From: SZUA-430 sp044220975 | GTDB lineage: Bacteria; Pseudomonadota; Alphaproteobacteria; Micropepsales; Micropepsaceae | Direction of reading: 5' to 3' | DNA length: 64,000 nt | Assembly: GCA_044220975.1 (NCBI GenBank) | Contig: JBGAPZ010000007.1 | Span: forward strand, 1 to 64,000 | In this document: positions 25,585-34,426 of the stretch, piece by piece | How positions within the stretch are numbered: position 1 is the first letter of the stretch | Layout of the letters: every line of letters begins with the position of its first letter | Notes under the pieces: model-generated | Databases searched by the model: none | Told to the model about the DNA's origin: nothing | Seen by the model: only the letters and a program-made list of their open reading frames with translations | Made by a program: the position numbers and the translations under genes

Positions 25585-28266
25585 TCAGAGATCGAGCGTG
25601 ACTAGGACGACGCCTGGTTCCGGCGTGGTTGTGCGCTCGAAGCCGAGCTTGGCGCACATGCTGAGCATGCGGTTGTTCTCGGTCAACACCTCGCCAAAAA
25701 TTTGCTTGGCGCCGGCGCTGCGGGCATAGGCGATGATTTCCTGCATCATGCGAAGCCCTAGGCCGGTGCCGATGCGGTCGCTTCTGACCATGATCGCGTA
25801 TTCACCCCGTGCGCGGTCGGGATCGAGTGCCAGACGCACGACGCCGATCCCTTCGGGGCGTTCGCCGCTCTCATCGATGACGGCGAAGGCCATTTCGCGG
25901 TCGTAGTCGATTTGGGTGAGACGTTTGGCCAACACATCGGGCAGACGTTGGAGCGTTGAGAAGAAGCGCAGTCGGACATCTTCGGGGGCGCTGGAAGCGA
26001 TTGTTTCTTGAACGCCACTTGCGTCTTCCGGTTTGATCGGGCGCATCAAGTAAGCCTTGCCGTTCCGATCGGTAATCTCATGCGCGAGTTCGGCAGGGTA
26101 TGGCTTGACGGCGAAGCGCTCCGTGCCCGGGCGCGGTTCGTTAGCGATGCGGATACGTGCGTCGAGCGCGATGACGCCTTGGTCGTTTGCCCAGAGCGGA
26201 TTGATATCGAGCTCCTTCACTTCAGGCAGGTCAATTGCGATGTCCTGCAACGCGAGTAGCACCTTGACGATTGATTTCACGTCGGACGGTGGACGGTCGC
26301 GATAACCCTTTAACAAGCGCGCGATACGCGTTCGGTCGATCAGATCGCGGGCGAGGATGGTGTTGAGGGGCGGCAGCGCTAGCGCTTGATCGTTCACGAC
26401 CTCGACTGCCGTGCCGCCTTGACCGAACAGGATCACGGGGCCGAACAACGGATCCTCCGAGATGCCGACGATCAGTTCGTGTGCACCTGCGCGGCTTGCC
26501 ATGGGCTGCAGAATGAAGCCGTCGATGTGGGCGTCCGGATGGGCTTCGGCGACACGCAGCAACATCGTGGCGGCGGCGCGGGCGACTGAGGGCCCGTCCT
26601 TGAGGTTCAGGGTCACGGCGCCGACGTCGGATTTGTGCACGATGTCGGTCGAGAGAATCTTGAGCGCGACGGGGAAGCCCATCGAGACGGCCGTGCGATG
26701 CGCCTCCTCTGGCGACTTGGCGACGCGTAGCTCGACGGTCGGAACGCCGTAAGCTTGAAGGACGGCGTTCGCTTCCACGGTCGTGAGCCATTCGCGGCCT
26801 TCGTTCAGCGCGCGTTCGATCGGTTCGCGAATTGCTTTGATATCGCGCGACACATCCCTCGACGCCGGCGGGATCTCCATCAGCATCTGTTGCGCCTTAG
26901 CGCGGCGCACGAGCTGCATCATCGCCGTGACGGCTTGCTCGGGCGTATCGAAGACGGGTAGGCCTGCCTCGTCGAGGCGCTTGCGCGCGTCAACGACTGC
27001 CGCTTCGCCAAGCCAAGCGGTGAAGACCGGCGTCGGGTTGCCATCGGTGTGGGCCTTGCGGGTTACGGCGACGACCGCTTCCGCCGATGCGGTTGGGTCA
27101 GCAACTGCAACGGGACAGTTGAGCACCAGGATCGCATCGGCGTTCGCATCGGCAATCATCGCCTCGAGCGCCGCGCGATAGCGGGCCGGGCCCGCGTCGC
27201 CGATGATGTCGACGGGATTGGCCTTGCTCCAGTTTATCGGCAAGACTTTGCTCAACGCCTCGATCGTATCGGGCGAAAGGTCTGCGAGCCTGCCGCCTTC
27301 ATCGATTAAGTGGTCGGTCGCCAGAACGCCTGCACCGCCGCCGTTCGTCAAGATCGCGATGCGATCGCCAGTGACGCGTTGGTTGCCGGACAACGCTTCG
27401 AGCGTGCCGAAAAGGTCGTCGATCGTGAGCACGCGCAAGAGGCCGGCGCGCCTAAACGCTGCGTCGGCGACGGCGTCGGAGCCTGCGAGCGCACCGGTGT
27501 GCGAGCGGGCGGCGCGAGCACCTTCAGCATGGCGGCCGGACTTGACCACGATCACAGGCTTCACGCGTGCGCAGCGGCGGGCGGCAGACATGAATTTGCG
27601 AGCGTGGGTGACGTTCTCGATGTAGAGCAAAACAGCATCCGTGCCCGGATCGTCCGCGAGATAGTCGAGCATGTCGCCGAAATCGACATCGCTCATGCCG
27701 CCCAGTGACACCAAGTGCGAGAAGCCGAGGCCGCGTGCCGAAGCCCAGTCGAGCACCGTGGTCAACATTGCGCCCGACTGTGTGACGAAAGCAGTGCGGC
27801 CTGCCGGCGCCATGCGATGGGCGAAGCTCGCGTTGACGTGGCCGCTGGGGCTCAGGATGCCGATGCCGTTCGGACCGACGAGGCGCAGCGTGTGTGGGCG
27901 GGCGGCGTCGAGCATGCGTTGCTGAAGAGCGCGGCCGTCTTCACCCATCTCCGCGAAACCCGACGTGAGTACGACAGCGGCCTTAGTGCCGCGCGCGCCG
28001 AGTTCGGCGATCAGATCGGGGATCGGTGCCGGCGGTGTCGCGATGACCGCAAGTTCCGGCGTCTCCGGCAGAGCTTGAATGCTTTCGTACAGCTGGTGGC
28101 CGTGCCGTTCCCCGCCGTTCGGGTTCACAAGCCGGATCGTGCCCTCAAAGCCGGCACTAAGCAGATTGCGGGCGACCACGTCGCCGACCGAGTTCGGCGT
28201 GCGGCTCGCACCGACGAGCGCGATGCTTTTCGGCGCGAAGAATGACCTGAGATTGCGGACAGACAT
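25585..28266 (-). CDS. Bifunctional acyl-CoA synthetase-like / GNAT protein (Pat-type lysine acetyltransferase)
   Basis: An 893-residue multidomain protein. The N-terminal CoA-binding domain (SFFAPKSIALVGASRTPNSVGDVV) and ligase-CoA-like domain are followed by an ATP-grasp region (about 490-700: DIVHKSDVGAVTLNL, ELIVGISEDPLFGPVILFGQGG, DINPLW), as in ADP-forming acyl-CoA synthetases. The last ~160 residues are a GNAT domain (MVRSDRIGTGLGLRMMQEIIAYARSAG). This synthetase-plus-GNAT layout is that of Pat/PatZ enzymes that acetylate and inactivate acetyl-CoA synthetase. The target is not visible here. It is convergent with hsp20 and divergent from the HSL-type esterase. Confidence 0.87.
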   Translation of the reverse strand: MSVRNLRSFFAPKSIALVGASRTPNSVGDVVARNLLSAGFEGTIRLVNPNGGERHGHQLYESIQALPETPELAVIATPPAPIPDLIAELGARGTKAAVVLTSGFAEMGEDGRALQQRMLDAARPHTLRLVGPNGIGILSPSGHVNASFAHRMAPAGRTAFVTQSGAMLTTVLDWASARGLGFSHLVSLGGMSDVDFGDMLDYLADDPGTDAVLLYIENVTHARKFMSAARRCARVKPVIVVKSGRHAEGARAARSHTGALAGSDAVADAAFRRAGLLRVLTIDDLFGTLEALSGNQRVTGDRIAILTNGGGAGVLATDHLIDEGGRLADLSPDTIEALSKVLPINWSKANPVDIIGDAGPARYRAALEAMIADANADAILVLNCPVAVADPTASAEAVVAVTRKAHTDGNPTPVFTAWLGEAAVVDARKRLDEAGLPVFDTPEQAVTAMMQLVRRAKAQQMLMEIPPASRDVSRDIKAIREPIERALNEGREWLTTVEANAVLQAYGVPTVELRVAKSPEEAHRTAVSMGFPVALKILSTDIVHKSDVGAVTLNLKDGPSVARAAATMLLRVAEAHPDAHIDGFILQPMASRAGAHELIVGISEDPLFGPVILFGQGGTAVEVVNDQALALPPLNTILARDLIDRTRIARLLKGYRDRPPSDVKSIVKVLLALQDIAIDLPEVKELDINPLWANDQGVIALDARIRIANEPRPGTERFAVKPYPAELAHEITDRNGKAYLMRPIKPEDASGVQETIASSAPEDVRLRFFSTLQRLPDVLAKRLTQIDYDREMAFAVIDESGERPEGIGVVRLALDPDRARGEYAIMVRSDRIGTGLGLRMMQEIIAYARSAGAKQIFGEVLTENNRMLSMCAKLGFERTTTPEPGVVLVTLDL

Positions 28267-28649
28267 GGGTATCCCGAACGGAAGGGCACGCGACTAATCA
28301 CCAACGAGCGGCGAAGACAACCGACCGATTTCAGCTTGTCGAACAGCTGTTGGGAAACGTTTCACGACGTTCGACTGCCGAAAGTGGCGGTTGCCATCCC
28401 GATCATGCTCGCCAACAGTGCGTTAAGATGTAAGAACGTTCACAAGTTGAGTCGTTTTGCACAGGTGTATGTTCTCGAATCTGCTTGATCCCTATTGCGT
28501 TTTTTCCACTCCCTGTTGAGAAAATGATTCTCAATTGTGTCTCGCTCCTGTAGTGTTGGTTGTGTGAGGGGGCGGTTGCGATTGGGGGCGACAGTTTCTT
28601 CGAAACATGGGGGAGCCGTAGCCGTAATGCTGTTCGGGGCAGCTCCAGT
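28267..28649. other. Intergenic region, divergent promoters
   Basis: A 383-bp gap between the divergent Pat-like and esterase genes. It is more AT-rich than the flanks. The only ordered element I could see is the 19-bp palindrome listed separately. No ORF here has recognisable protein character. Confidence 0.5.
28516..28534. promoter_or_regulatory. 19-bp palindrome, possible operator
   Basis: TTGAGAA and TTCTCAA form a perfect 7-bp inverted repeat around a 5-bp centre (AATGA). It sits upstream of the esterase gene. It has the size and AT-rich look of a dimeric regulator site. It only loosely resembles Fur-type boxes, so I do not assign a regulator. Confidence 0.4.
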
Positions 28650-29579
28650 ATGATGAATTGGCCGCGTACCTTCAGTCGCCGTCCCGCGTTGGCGCGGCGC
28701 CAGGCCGCTTTCGATCCGTCCGCATCGATCGAGGATCTGCGGGAACACATCAAGCAATTTTGGGCAGGGTTCGGACCGGTGCAACCCGGTGTCGATGTGC
28801 AGCCCGTTTTGATCAGCGCTATTCGCGGCGAGTGGGTGGTCCCTCAGTCCGCGACCGGACGGCGCGTCATTCTCTATTTCCATGGCGGCGGCTTTATCGC
28901 CGGATCGCCGGAAAGCCATCGCGCTTTGATTTCCAGGCTTGCGCACGCGGCAAGCGCGCGGGCGCTAGTGCCTCAGTATCGGTTGGCGCCGGAGTTTCCA
29001 TACCCGGCCGCGCTTCGCGATGCGGCCGATGCCTATCGCTGGCTTCTAACGCAAGGCATTACGCCGGCGAACATCGTGTTTGCAGGCGACGGGTCGGGCG
29101 GCGGACTGGTTTTCGCAACACTGCTTGCCTTGCGCAATGCAGGCTTGCCGCTTCCTGCGGCGGCACTTTGTTTCTCGCCGTGGGCCGACATGACGCTGTC
29201 TGGCTGGTCGATGCTGAAGAACAAGGCAAACGACGACGCGCTGAGCTGGGAGCTTCTTGCGACGTGTGCGCGGCACTATTTGAAAGGCGCCTCACCGGCC
29301 GAACCGTTTGCATCGCCGCTTTATGGCGACTTCCGCGGTATGCCGCCGATTATGATCCATGCGGGTAGCCTTGAGGTTCTCAAAGACGACGCAAGCCGGT
29401 TGGGCGAGCGTGCGGCGGCGGCAAACATCAACGTGAACGTAGAAGTCTACGAAGGGATGCCGCATCTGTTCCAGGGGCTGCCCGAGCTGCCGGAATCGAA
29501 GGTCTCGCTTACGCGTGCCGCGGCTTTCATCAAGGCACGTACGCCCGACGCCGCACCGATGCGGCGCGCGGCGCAGTAA
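28650..29579 (+). CDS. Alpha/beta hydrolase, hormone-sensitive lipase type
   Basis: A 309-residue esterase of the HSL (family IV) group: oxyanion motif HGGG at 78-81 (LYFHGGGFIAGSP), nucleophile Ser149 in GDGSGG, YRLAPEFPYPAAL, an acidic partner near HAGSLEVLKDDA and catalytic His in GMPHLFQ. It should hydrolyse short- to medium-chain esters. The first in-frame Met pair is at 28650; an upstream GTG at 28560 is possible but gives a Ser/Arg-rich extension. It is convergent with the RAYT-like gene, whose stop lies 1 bp away. Confidence 0.87.
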   Translation: MMNWPRTFSRRPALARRQAAFDPSASIEDLREHIKQFWAGFGPVQPGVDVQPVLISAIRGEWVVPQSATGRRVILYFHGGGFIAGSPESHRALISRLAHAASARALVPQYRLAPEFPYPAALRDAADAYRWLLTQGITPANIVFAGDGSGGGLVFATLLALRNAGLPLPAAALCFSPWADMTLSGWSMLKNKANDDALSWELLATCARHYLKGASPAEPFASPLYGDFRGMPPIMIHAGSLEVLKDDASRLGERAAAANINVNVEVYEGMPHLFQGLPELPESKVSLTRAAAFIKARTPDAAPMRRAAQ

Positions 29580-29580
29580 T

Positions 29581-30258
29581 TCAGCGCTTCGGTTTTTTCT
29601 TAGCCTTGGGTTTCGGCCCAGGGCGCTGGCGCGCAAGCGTGCGGCCGAGCTTTTTCTCAAGTGATTTCACAAACGCTGGCGAACCGAGCGGACGGCCCGT
29701 GTGTTCACAGGCCGCAATGATCTTCAAGTCCGCGGGCGCCAATGGCTTGGCCAGGTCCGCCTTCCAGACACTTGCGCTTTTGCCGAGGCCTTTCACATCC
29801 ACGAAGGTGTCGGCTTTGCGCTTGAGGTGAGCGCCTGCGCTCGACCACTTCCAGCCGGCGGCCTTGGCCGCTGCACGGCCGCGTACGGCTGCCTGCTCGA
29901 CGAAGCGCGTTACAAGCGGCAACGAGGCTTGATCCATCGGGAACGACGAGAAGCGCCCGCGGAACAGCCCGCCCTCGCGCGAGCGGCGTTGGTTCATGGC
30001 GCGGGTAAATCGGCGGTGGGCCTCACCCAATGCCTGGCGCAGTGCCTTGGGGCTTGGCGGCACCAGAATGAGATGCACCTGTTTTGGCAGTAGGCAATAA
30101 GCAAGCACGCCAACGCGAGCCGAGGCGCAACCTTCCGCAACAAGGGCCAGATAGTCCTTGTAGTCTTGGTCGGTCGCGAATATCCGCTGCCCCGGGTTGC
30201 CCCGTTGCAGTATGTGATGGGGTGCGCCGGGCGCTACCGCCCTTGCCAATCGAGCCAT
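29581..30258 (-). CDS. RAYT-like (REP-associated) transposase homolog, catalytic residues missing
   Basis: A 225-residue member of the Y1/IS200-like RAYT family: MARLARAVAPGAPHHILQRGN at the start and the family's C-terminal TGRPLGSPAFVKSLEKKLGR plus a basic tail. The HUH motif, normally N-H-V-H, reads K-Q-V-H (Gln60-His62), and the segment that normally carries the catalytic tyrosine (RYV.xNPVR) reads R-F-V-E-Q (Phe119). Both changes should abolish single-strand DNA cleavage and joining, so this is a degenerate or domesticated protein, though the frame is intact. Upstream of its start lies ATTCGGGGACACAGATTC, a sequence style I associate with RAYT genes. No second gene or inverted ends were seen. 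Confidence 0.82.
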   Translation of the reverse strand: MARLARAVAPGAPHHILQRGNPGQRIFATDQDYKDYLALVAEGCASARVGVLAYCLLPKQVHLILVPPSPKALRQALGEAHRRFTRAMNQRRSREGGLFRGRFSSFPMDQASLPLVTRFVEQAAVRGRAAAKAAGWKWSSAGAHLKRKADTFVDVKGLGKSASVWKADLAKPLAPADLKIIAACEHTGRPLGSPAFVKSLEKKLGRTLARQRPGPKPKAKKKPKR

Positions 30259-30382
30259 GGCCCCGAAATTAGGCTCTGGAAGGACGCGCGTCAATGAATC
30301 TGTGTCCCCGAATTTTTGAATTGCGTGATGAATCCTGCAAACTCGGCTGCCGCCCGCTATGAACACGTTTGGGATGATTGCG

Positions 30383-31942
30383 ATGCGACTTCTGCGTGCC
30401 CTGATGATTCTCGGTGTCGTGCTGCCGATTGCGGCATGCGCGTCGTCAACGGCTCAACCTTCGGCGCCGGGACCTTCAGTGGCTGCGCCTGGCGAGACGG
30501 CGATCACGCTGGTGTTGATTTGCGACGTCTACAAAATGGAAGCCGAGAACGGACGCGGAGGGATGGCGCGGATTGCGGCGGCGCTGAAGGCCGAAAAGGC
30601 CGGGCACCCGAACGTCCTGATCGTGCACGCCGGGGACACGATCTCTCCGTCCCTGATGTCGGGCTTCGACAAAGGCGCGCACATTGTCGACCTTTTCAAT
30701 ATGACGCCGCTCGATGTGTTCGTTCCGGGCAATCACGAATTCGACTTCGGTCCTGAAATCTTCCGGAAGAGAATGGGCGAGATAAGAGCGTCGGTTCTTG
30801 CAGCCAACCTGCGTAGCGAAACCGGGGAACCGATGCCCGGAATCGCCGATTCCAAGATAATCGCCTTCGGCCCGGTGAAGGTTGGTGTGGTCGGATTGAC
30901 GGCGGATGACTCGGCGGTTTCTTCGAAGCCTGGCCGGTTGCGGTTTTCCGACACGCTCGCCGCGGCCGAGCGAGAGGCGGGCCGCTTGCGGAAGGCGGGG
31001 GCGGACTTGATCGTGCTCGTTCCGCATGCCGGACGCGCCCTTGACCAGCAGCTCTATGCATCGGGGATCGCCGACGTGATCCTGTCGGGCCACGATCACG
31101 ATCTCTATATGAACTTCAACGAGAAGACGGCGATGGTCGAGGCGGGCGAAGACGGCATGGCCGTCGTTGCGGTCGATCTCTCCGTCAAGGTCGAGGACAA
31201 GGGCGACGGCAAGCGCAAGGTCAGCTGGTGGCCGCATTTTCGCTTTATCGATACCGCCGACGTGACGCCGGATTCGGAGGTTGGGGCGCGCGTTGCGGCC
31301 TATGTCAAGACACTGGACGTCGAACTGGGCCAGCCGATCGGTATGACAACGACGGAGCTGGACAGCCGCAATGCGACCGTACGCGGCGGAGAGGCTGCAA
31401 TCGGCAATCTGTTCGCGGACGCCTTGCGCGATGCGACGAAAAGCGATGTCGTGCTGATCAACGGCGGCGGTTTTCGCGGGGGCAAGGTTTATCCGGCCGG
31501 CACGCAACTGACGCGTAAAGATATTTTGACGGAACTGCCGTTCCTGAACAAAGCATATGTGCTGGAACTCAGTGGCGCGCAACTGAAAGCGGCGTTGGAG
31601 CAAGGCTTCACCGGTGCGGAGAACGAGATCGGACGCTTTCCGCAGGTGTCTGGCATGCGCATTAAGGCCGATGTAACGCGGCCCATAGGGCAGCGTGTAG
31701 TCGCGGTGACCGTGAACGGCAAGGCAATCAGTCCCAAGGCGAGCTATCGGCTTACGACCAACGACTATCTCGCAAACGGCGGTGACGGATATGCAGCGCT
31801 GAAGGCCGCGAAGATATTGGCGGGTGAGGCGGAGGCGGATTTGGTTGCGAACGTTGTGATCGCTCACATCCGCGCCAAGGGCACTGTGTCACCTGCGCTC
31901 GACGGGCGCATCATCGTTGGGCGTGCGCGGCCCGCTGGCTAA
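30383..31942 (+). CDS. Lipoprotein 5'-nucleotidase / bifunctional metallophosphatase
   Basis: A 519-residue UshA-type enzyme. It has a lipoprotein signal with lipobox LPIAAC (Cys near 19), then a metallophosphatase domain (GDTISPS, FVPGNHEFDFGPEIF, HAGRALDQ, DVILSGHDHD) and a C-terminal 5'-nucleotidase domain (GGEAAIGNLFADALRD, INGGGFRG, FLNKAYVLELSGAQL, TNDYLANGGDGY). The first motif reads C-D-V-Y where most family members have N-D-x-H, so one metal-ligand His is replaced by Tyr. Near relatives with N-D-I-Y exist in alphaproteobacteria as I recall. It probably sits in the periplasm and salvages nucleotides. Starts at 30359 and 30383 are both possible; the shorter has a cleaner signal peptide. 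Confidence 0.88.
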   Translation: MRLLRALMILGVVLPIAACASSTAQPSAPGPSVAAPGETAITLVLICDVYKMEAENGRGGMARIAAALKAEKAGHPNVLIVHAGDTISPSLMSGFDKGAHIVDLFNMTPLDVFVPGNHEFDFGPEIFRKRMGEIRASVLAANLRSETGEPMPGIADSKIIAFGPVKVGVVGLTADDSAVSSKPGRLRFSDTLAAAEREAGRLRKAGADLIVLVPHAGRALDQQLYASGIADVILSGHDHDLYMNFNEKTAMVEAGEDGMAVVAVDLSVKVEDKGDGKRKVSWWPHFRFIDTADVTPDSEVGARVAAYVKTLDVELGQPIGMTTTELDSRNATVRGGEAAIGNLFADALRDATKSDVVLINGGGFRGGKVYPAGTQLTRKDILTELPFLNKAYVLELSGAQLKAALEQGFTGAENEIGRFPQVSGMRIKADVTRPIGQRVVAVTVNGKAISPKASYRLTTNDYLANGGDGYAALKAAKILAGEAEADLVANVVIAHIRAKGTVSPALDGRIIVGRARPAG

Positions 31943-32191
31943 GCAGGACAGGCGCTACGTTTAGCCCTAGCGAGCGGATCACTTTCAGCACTGTACTTCG
32001 TGCGGCCGTCACGCATCCGCGTCGGATCGGCGATGTTCACGGCCTCGTGAGCAATTCTGAGCCGATCCGCGAAACCCATATCGAAGGCTGCGCGTAGAAG
32101 AGCCCGACTGCAGCGAAAGTTGCGCTCATCCATCCGGCGAGCACGGTGCTCTAAGGAAAACGAACAAAACTGTCCCATTGGAGAAATCACA

Positions 32192-32743
32192 ATGTCACTC
32201 GCACGTAAACTCGTTCTCGTCGTTGCCACCGCCGCATTGTTGTCCGGCGCCGCGCTTGCCAGCGTCATGGTAGGCGGTCAAGCTATGTTGCCGACGAAGA
32301 ATATCGTCGAGAACGCCGTGAACTCGGCCGATCACACGACGCTTGTCACAGCGGTGAAGGCCGCGGGCCTCGTTGATACGTTGCAGAGCAAAGGTCCCTT
32401 CACGGTGTTCGCACCGGTGAACGCGGCGTTTGCGGCGTTGCCCGCCGGCACCGTCGAGACGTTGCTCAAGCCGGAGAACAAAGGCGCCTTGACCGGCATC
32501 TTGACCTACCACGTGGTCGCGGGGCGACTGACCTACAACGATCTGCGCAGCATGATCCAAAAGGGCAACGGCAAGGCCATCTTATCGACCGTTTCCGGCG
32601 GCGCGCTGACCGCCGAAATGAACGGCCCGGTCAACATCATTATCAAAGACACGACAGGCGCCGCCGCCGACATCACGGTCTACGACGTCATCCAATCGAA
32701 TGGCGTGATCCACTCTATCGACCGCGTTTTGATGCCGAAGTAA
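32192..32743 (+). CDS. Secreted fasciclin-domain protein
   Basis: A 183-residue protein with a signal peptide (to about 24) and one fasciclin (FAS1) domain: NIVENAVNSADHTTLVTAVKAAGLVDTL, GPFTVFAPVNAAFAALP (H1 box), GILTYHVVAGRLT and the ITVYDVIQSNGVIHSIDRVLMP H2 box. Such proteins mediate surface adhesion or polymer binding. The start at ATG 32192 has GGAGAAATC upstream. It faces the threonine aldolase gene, with a hairpin between them. Confidence 0.9.
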   Translation: MSLARKLVLVVATAALLSGAALASVMVGGQAMLPTKNIVENAVNSADHTTLVTAVKAAGLVDTLQSKGPFTVFAPVNAAFAALPAGTVETLLKPENKGALTGILTYHVVAGRLTYNDLRSMIQKGNGKAILSTVSGGALTAEMNGPVNIIIKDTTGAAADITVYDVIQSNGVIHSIDRVLMPK

Positions 32744-32761
32744 ATCCAGATATTCGGCATC

Positions 32762-32792
32762 CCGGAGGCGGACACTCTCTCCCCGCCTCCGG
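32762..32792. terminator. GC-rich hairpin between convergent genes
   Basis: A 10-bp perfect stem (CCGGAGGCGG, 32762-32771, with 32783-32792) and 11-nt loop in the gap between the fasciclin stop and the convergent aldolase stop. No T run follows on either strand, so termination may be Rho-assisted. Confidence 0.5.
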
Positions 32793-32795
32793 CAA

Positions 32796-33836
32796 TCAAG
32801 CGATCTTATTTATCGCGCTCAGAAATGCGTCGATTTCGGCTTGTGTGGTCGAGAACGCGCAGACCAGGCGGATTAGCGGGCGGCCCTCGGTCGGCGGTTC
32901 CCATTCGTAGAATTTGGCCCCCGCAGACTCGAGCGCCTTTTGCGCCGCTATCGAAGGCAAGCGCACGAAGAGCTCGTTCGCTTCGACGGGCTGTTCGACT
33001 GCGACGCCTGGTATCGAATGAAGCCCATTGGCGAGGCGGGTGGCCATGGCGTTTGCGTGTGCTGCTAGCTTTAGCCAAAGGCCGCTGTCGAGCATCGCTT
33101 CAATCTGGGCAGAGAGAAAGCGCATCTTCGAGAACAAGTGCCCTGCCCGCTTGCGCCGGTACGCCATATCGGCCGCGCGCTTTGGATCGAAGAAGACGAC
33201 CGCTTCAGCTGCCATCGCGCCATTCTTGGTGAAGCCGAACGAGAGCGCTTCAACGCCCGCCTTCCATGTCGCCTCGGCCGGCGTACATTTCAGGTGTGCG
33301 ATCGCGTTTGCGAGTCGCGCGCCGTCCATGTGTAGCGCAAGGCGTTCGGCTTTCGCGAAACGCGAGAGCGCTTCGATTTCGCCGAGCGAGTAGCAGGTGC
33401 CAAGCTCCGTCGCTTGCGTGATCGAAATCGTCGCCGGTTGAGCGTGGTGCACGACGCCGCGTTGATGCAGCGCAAAGCCTGCCTTCACGGCTTCCGGTGT
33501 GATCCTGCCGCGTGCGCCTTTAAGCGGGACAAGCTTTGCTCCTTGGCTGAAGAACTCGGGCGCCCCGCATTCATCGACGTGGATATGTGCACCTTCGTGG
33601 CAAAATACGGCGCCGTGGGGCGGTGTCAGGTGCGCAAGCGAGAGCGCGTTTGCGGCGGTCCCCGTCGCCACCGGAAAGACAGCAACTTCTTTTTCGAACA
33701 GCGCCGAGAATTTCGCCTTCAGTCGGTCGGTGACGTGGTCGTCGCCATAGTTACCGGCGACGCCATCGTTGACGCGCGCGAGCGCCATCAAGATTTCCGG
33801 CGCGGCGGGCGCAGTGTTGTCGCTCTTGAAGTTCAT
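32796..33836 (-). CDS. ltaE: Low-specificity L-threonine aldolase
   Basis: A 346-residue PLP enzyme that cleaves L-threonine and allo-threonine to glycine and acetaldehyde. Seen: SDNTAPAAPEILMAL at the start, LSLAHLTPPHGAVFCHEGAHIHVDE, QATELGTCYSLGEI, LHMDGARLANAI (PLP-ring Asp), and SFGFTKNGAMAAEAV with the Schiff-base Lys. The length and motif order match the beta-eliminating aldolase family. It is a single-gene unit. Confidence 0.93.
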   Translation of the reverse strand: MNFKSDNTAPAAPEILMALARVNDGVAGNYGDDHVTDRLKAKFSALFEKEVAVFPVATGTAANALSLAHLTPPHGAVFCHEGAHIHVDECGAPEFFSQGAKLVPLKGARGRITPEAVKAGFALHQRGVVHHAQPATISITQATELGTCYSLGEIEALSRFAKAERLALHMDGARLANAIAHLKCTPAEATWKAGVEALSFGFTKNGAMAAEAVVFFDPKRAADMAYRRKRAGHLFSKMRFLSAQIEAMLDSGLWLKLAAHANAMATRLANGLHSIPGVAVEQPVEANELFVRLPSIAAQKALESAGAKFYEWEPPTEGRPLIRLVCAFSTTQAEIDAFLSAINKIA

Positions 33837-33891
33837 GGGAGCCCCGATTCCTTAGGGCACCCTAGCCTCGCCGCGTTGGCGATTGAATGCG

Positions 33892-34137
33892 TTATTGGCG
33901 CGCGAGTTCGCGCTTCGACGACGAGGGCCGGAAGATCAAATAGATCAGGCCGAAGACGAGCAGAAACGGCGCTGCCCAAACGAGTATCTCAATCGCGAGC
34001 CCCAGGATCGTAAAGGCGAGGCCGATCGCGACACCGATGGCGGCAAAGCCGAGGCCGACTAGCACCGCCAAGATTACGATCGGGGCAACCAGCAAGAAGA
34101 CGAACAACGCAATCAGCGCACCCAATACATCGCCCAT
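33892..34137 (-). CDS. Small two-or-more-segment membrane protein
   Basis: An 81-residue, very hydrophobic protein: three adjacent hydrophobic stretches cover residues 4-68 (GALIALFVFLLVAPIVILAVLVG, LGFAAIGVAIGLAF, ILVWAAPFLLVFGLIYLIF) and a basic, soluble tail SSSKRELARQ. ATG 34137 has GGGAGGCAAAACAT just upstream; a longer frame to 34161 is less likely. I do not recognise the family. It lies upstream of and divergent from the glycosyltransferase pair. Confidence 0.65.
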   Translation of the reverse strand: MGDVLGALIALFVFLLVAPIVILAVLVGLGFAAIGVAIGLAFTILGLAIEILVWAAPFLLVFGLIYLIFRPSSSKRELARQ

Positions 34138-34426
34138 ATGTTTTGCCTCCCAATGCCGCAAAAACGGCTATTGGAAGGTAAATAGTACGAACCTGTTACT
34201 ATGACAAGGGCTAAGTTCCGCGAATTGTTGGACTCGCCTCGGTGGGTTGCGTCCTGGGCACAGGGCTGGCGTATCGCGGTTGTCTCGCATCGCCTCCCGG
34301 CAAAATACGATTCGCTCGCGTTAGGGTCGTGCTCCAGTACGGTGATTCGCCATGGGGTTTTCTTCTGCCGTTCGCGCCGCGCCGCTTCCAGTTGGTGGTT
34401 GGACGAGACCGGCCGTGGCACAGAGT

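Noticed and set aside
28440..28946. Minus-strand frames across the gap upstream of the esterase
   Set aside because: They overlap the start of a clear esterase gene, and the translated text has no domain character.
30476..31867. 463-residue minus-strand frame opposite the 5'-nucleotidase
   Set aside because: A shadow of a conserved gene; no recognisable domain and no ribosome site.
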